Shown: one piece after another, positions 61,638-64,000 of the stretch
How positions within the stretch are numbered: the first letter of the stretch is position 1
How the letters are laid out: each line of letters begins with the position of its first letter
Assembly (NCBI GenBank): GCA_017519865.1
Contig: JAFWRQ010000023.1
Coordinates: 1 to 64,000, forward strand
Direction: 5' to 3'
DNA from: Bacteroidales bacterium
GTDB lineage: Bacteria > Bacteroidota > Bacteroidia > Bacteroidales > UBA932
Length of the DNA: 64,000 nt
Made by a program: the position numbers and the translations under genes
The notes under the pieces: model-generated
Database searches by the model: none
What the model was told of the DNA's origin: nothing
What the model saw: only the letters and a program-made list of their open reading frames with translations

Positions 61638-63635
61638 TCAGAAGTTGATTCGGTAACTGAGGTTGGGGAGGATGGGGACCAGGGCAAGCTCCTTCCAGGT
61701 TTCTTCCTTCGTGTCGTAGTAGATCGTGAAGGGATTGTAATGGTTCAGGACGTTGAAGATGCCGACGTTCAGTTCCTGCGCCGTCCTGCCTCTCTGCCAC
61801 TTGAATTGATATCCGACATCCAGACGGATCAATGTCGGCATTTGGTAATTGTTTACTGATGAGTAATACTCCAACGGAATCTCGTTCCCCTTAGGCCCCA
61901 CGACGGTATATCGTTCGCCCCTTCCATTGATCCAGTTGCCATCCTGCCAGGTGAAATTCAAGCTGATTCCTTTCCATTGCGCAGACAGATTCCCCACAAA
62001 ACGACGGTCGAAAGGAGCATGGAATGGCTTCCCGTCATTTATCACAGAAAAGCCTTTCCTGGTTGATTTCGAAAGGGTTGCAGAAGCTTGGACCCGTAGT
62101 TCGTTTCCTTGATACAGGTACATCATCTCGATTCCTTTTGAATCTCCCTTGCCCAGGTCCACGTCGCTTTGCCAGGAGGAAATGCCTGAATTGAACAAAT
62201 TGCGCGCGTCCTTGTAATAGACGACGTTGTTCAGTTCCTTGATGTACGCGCCGGCTGAGATCAAGTGGTCACCGAAGTTTGCCTCCAGCCCGGCATAGCC
62301 TTGCCGCATCTGTTCGGCGGGGATGTTTCTTACCGAAGGGACGAGCAGGTCCATCGACCAGCCGACCGGGAGACCTTCAAGGGTATGGTAATACTGTGAC
62401 ATGGCATCGGCGGTGGCCTCGAGAGCCAGAAAAGGGAGGAACTGCCATTTCCCCTTCAGGCTGATGTCCAGTGAGAACATCGTCGTATCGCTCCTGAAGA
62501 CTGTGGGGCGAAGGGTGCCCTCCCAACTGAGTCTCTTCGAGTTTTGCAAAGCCTGCAGGTAGCTTGACGCCATCAGGACGCGCTTACGGTTAACAGCCCC
62601 CGCCACCTCTCCCGGGCGGAATGCCGCATAACGAAAGCTGCCTCCCGTTTTCCACCCGGTGGTACCCTCCGTATTCCTTTCGAAATCCTCTGAAAGCGTA
62701 ATCTCGTCTAGCATCGAACGTAGAGAGAAATGGTTCTCCGTGCCGTGGTATTCATTTGACAGTTCCTGGGTGCTGACGTATGAATTATAGGAAACAGAAA
62801 GGTCAGATTCCCCCTTTTCCCCAGCACTGTGGTAATGTGCGGAGCCGATCAGGTTGCGCCAACCCATCTTCTCTCCAGAACCGTCCGGCATACTGAAGCC
62901 ATAATGGTCCAATGATGCGAGAATGGAGGCTGTCAGCCACTTTCCGCTTCCTGCATTCCAATGGATTTTCCCGTAGAGGTCGCCAATTCCGGCAGCGAAA
63001 TGATTCAGACTGCCTAAATGACCGTCCATCAGGCCTTTGAGTGCGACATATTCCAGTCCCAACGGGGAAATCCGCCCGGACAGAGCGTATGTTATTTTAT
63101 CCGAGACGGGCCCCGATATATGGCCGCCGGTCAGGAAATTATTGAGGGACAATGTCGTATGATTACGGTCTTCGGGTGGTTGTTTGGAAGAAATGGCGAT
63201 GTGTGAGGCGGTAAAATTCCCATTATTACCTCCGAATCCTCCCTTTGCAAAAGAAACGGATTCGATGGCATCGTTCGGAATCACCGTGGTCAATCCTAAC
63301 ACGTGGGAATAACCGTACACCGGTACTCCGTCAATAGAAACCAGGTTCCCACCCATATTGCCGCCCCGGACAAAAGATGCTGAAGTTCCATCAGCTCCCG
63401 TGGAAACACCGGGCAGATATTGGATCCATCGGATCGGGTCCCCCTCGCCCATAGGCGACGCGGAGGCCCTGATGGCTTCCTGCGTCGACTGGATATAACC
63501 GGCGTCCAAATGTATACGCCGCAATCCGGTGACGATGGACGCCGGCAATGTGTCCCTCTGCTCAAGCTGCGCACACAGGGCAGGACTTGTCACTAGAATC
63601 AGGGACAAGCCAATAATGAATAGGCCCTTTACCAT
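61638..63635 (-). CDS. TonB-dependent receptor-like outer-membrane protein
   Basis: About 665 residues from the ATG at 63635 (MVKGLFIIGLSLILVTSPALCAQ, a Sec signal); an earlier ATG at 63653 is possible. The plug domain is present (DPIRWIQYLPGVSTGADGTSASFVRGGNMGGNLVSIDGVPVYG), followed by a beta-barrel to the end (LVPILPNLSYRINF with terminal Phe). No CarboxypepD-like N-terminal domain or clear TonB box is seen. The barrel is shorter than a SusC (about 1000 residues). It overlaps the DUF4249 gene by 7 nt; receptor plus DUF4249 lipoprotein is a recurrent Bacteroidota pair, of unknown cargo. Confidence 0.85.
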   Translation of the reverse strand: MVKGLFIIGLSLILVTSPALCAQLEQRDTLPASIVTGLRRIHLDAGYIQSTQEAIRASASPMGEGDPIRWIQYLPGVSTGADGTSASFVRGGNMGGNLVSIDGVPVYGYSHVLGLTTVIPNDAIESVSFAKGGFGGNNGNFTASHIAISSKQPPEDRNHTTLSLNNFLTGGHISGPVSDKITYALSGRISPLGLEYVALKGLMDGHLGSLNHFAAGIGDLYGKIHWNAGSGKWLTASILASLDHYGFSMPDGSGEKMGWRNLIGSAHYHSAGEKGESDLSVSYNSYVSTQELSNEYHGTENHFSLRSMLDEITLSEDFERNTEGTTGWKTGGSFRYAAFRPGEVAGAVNRKRVLMASSYLQALQNSKRLSWEGTLRPTVFRSDTTMFSLDISLKGKWQFLPFLALEATADAMSQYYHTLEGLPVGWSMDLLVPSVRNIPAEQMRQGYAGLEANFGDHLISAGAYIKELNNVVYYKDARNLFNSGISSWQSDVDLGKGDSKGIEMMYLYQGNELRVQASATLSKSTRKGFSVINDGKPFHAPFDRRFVGNLSAQWKGISLNFTWQDGNWINGRGERYTVVGPKGNEIPLEYYSSVNNYQMPTLIRLDVGYQFKWQRGRTAQELNVGIFNVLNHYNPFTIYYDTKEETWKELALVPILPNLSYRINF

Positions 63636-64000
63636 TCGAAATCGTTGCCCCATGATCCGGGCTTGTTATGCTTGATCCAAGGAAGTTCCTGTTCTGTTTT
63701 CGCCCCAAAAATCCCTATTCCATTTTCGATGTTGCCGTGAATGTTTTCCCTGGAAAACAAGCTGGCAAAGTCCTGCATAGAGGCCTGGCGCGACTCTTCC
63801 GTCAGCAATTCCTTCAGATAGCGGTCGTATTCTTCTGAGACAGAGATGAAAAGGATGTAACCATCCGTTGAAGAAGAGGGCTCAATACCGAATGTCGATC
63901 CTTGAAAGGATCCGGCAATGGAAAAAAAACCTTTCGGATCTGCTGCCGTTCTATTATCATCCTCCGTTATGGGAGGGATACGCAGGAACGTATCGTGCAA
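63629..64000 (-). CDS. DUF4249 family protein, C-terminal part (5' end outside window)
   Basis: The frame is open to the window edge; the visible 123 residues are the C-terminus. LKELLTEESRQASMQDFASLFSRENIHGNIENGIGIFGA is the conserved end of DUF4249 proteins, which are secreted Bacteroidota lipoproteins encoded with TonB-dependent receptors. The full-length family is about 300-400 residues, so roughly two thirds lie beyond 64000. The 7-nt overlap with the receptor gene implies translational coupling. Confidence 0.8.
   Translation of the reverse strand: MHDTFLRIPPITEDDNRTAADPKGFFSIAGSFQGSTFGIEPSSSTDGYILFISVSEEYDRYLKELLTEESRQASMQDFASLFSRENIHGNIENGIGIFGAKTEQELPWIKHNKPGSWGNDFEW

Noticed and set aside
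1-64000. CRISPR arrays, tRNA or rRNA genes, integrated phage, IS elements with terminal repeats
   Set aside because: Gaps are short and accounted for; no regularly spaced direct repeats, cloverleaf-type sequence or phage structural genes were seen.

Overview
The window looks like a chromosomal segment of a Bacteroidota member, most likely an uncultured gut-type Bacteroidales. Three things support this. At least fifteen genes are preceded by the Bacteroidota -7 promoter box TAnnTTTG, some with a TTG about 20 bp upstream. Several Bacteroidota-typical families are present: S46 dipeptidyl-peptidase, fused SecDF, DUF3810, DUF4249 with a TonB-type receptor, an EF-G2-like paralogue, and YfhO-type membrane proteins. 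Secreted glycan hydrolases carry lipoprotein or Sec signals. I see no rRNA, tRNA, CRISPR array or prophage.

Layout. 1-755 is the end of rpsC, closed by a strong terminator where a standard S10 operon would continue with rplP. 890-20348 is a long co-directional hemicellulose block: an outer-membrane protein, then GH31, GH3, GH31, terminator, GH9, GH26, GH2, a GH5_7-CE7 fusion and a type B carboxylesterase. Its enzymes fit xyloglucan side-chain and backbone removal plus (galacto/gluco)mannan cleavage and deacetylation. No SusC/SusD pair or sensor is inside it. 20419-28164 holds a GT4 glycosyltransferase (minus), then mutS, a YfhO-like membrane protein and rsmA packed end to end. 28278-35065 contains a CPBP protease and a five-gene minus-strand operon (rnhB, dpp7-like, mrp, outer-membrane protein, DUF3810), then a coiled-coil XRE regulator with a tandem operator-like site.

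35287-55771 is mostly housekeeping: an EF-G2-like factor whose catalytic switch II histidine is missing, a peptidase S51/ATP-grasp fusion, aspS coupled to a mannobiose/cellobiose 2-epimerase-type gene, murB, a murA with Asp in place of the active-site Cys, a PD40-type protein, secDF (frameshifted in this sequence), dnaE, an Ntn hydrolase, and a ThiL-like protein that has lost the kinase aspartates. 55772-57409 is an accessory island: a C-rich tract, then a single-tyrosine HUH transposase (RAYT-like) with several short palindromes on each side built on one core, AAGMACA. 57410-64000 has a PspC/PadR/PspC operon, an ECF sigma factor with its membrane partner, a small lipoprotein, and a TonB-type receptor coupled to the C-terminal end of a DUF4249 gene that runs off the window.

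How the parts connect. The hydrolase block could deliver mannobiose, glucose and xylose; the epimerase coupled to aspS could feed mannobiose into the mannosylglucose route (inference). The most unusual signals are the RAYT with its palindromes, in-frame palindromic insertions in mutS and in the GT4 gene, the S51/ATP-grasp fusion, the EF-G2-like factor, the degenerate ThiL-like protein, and the tandem dyads upstream of the XRE regulator.
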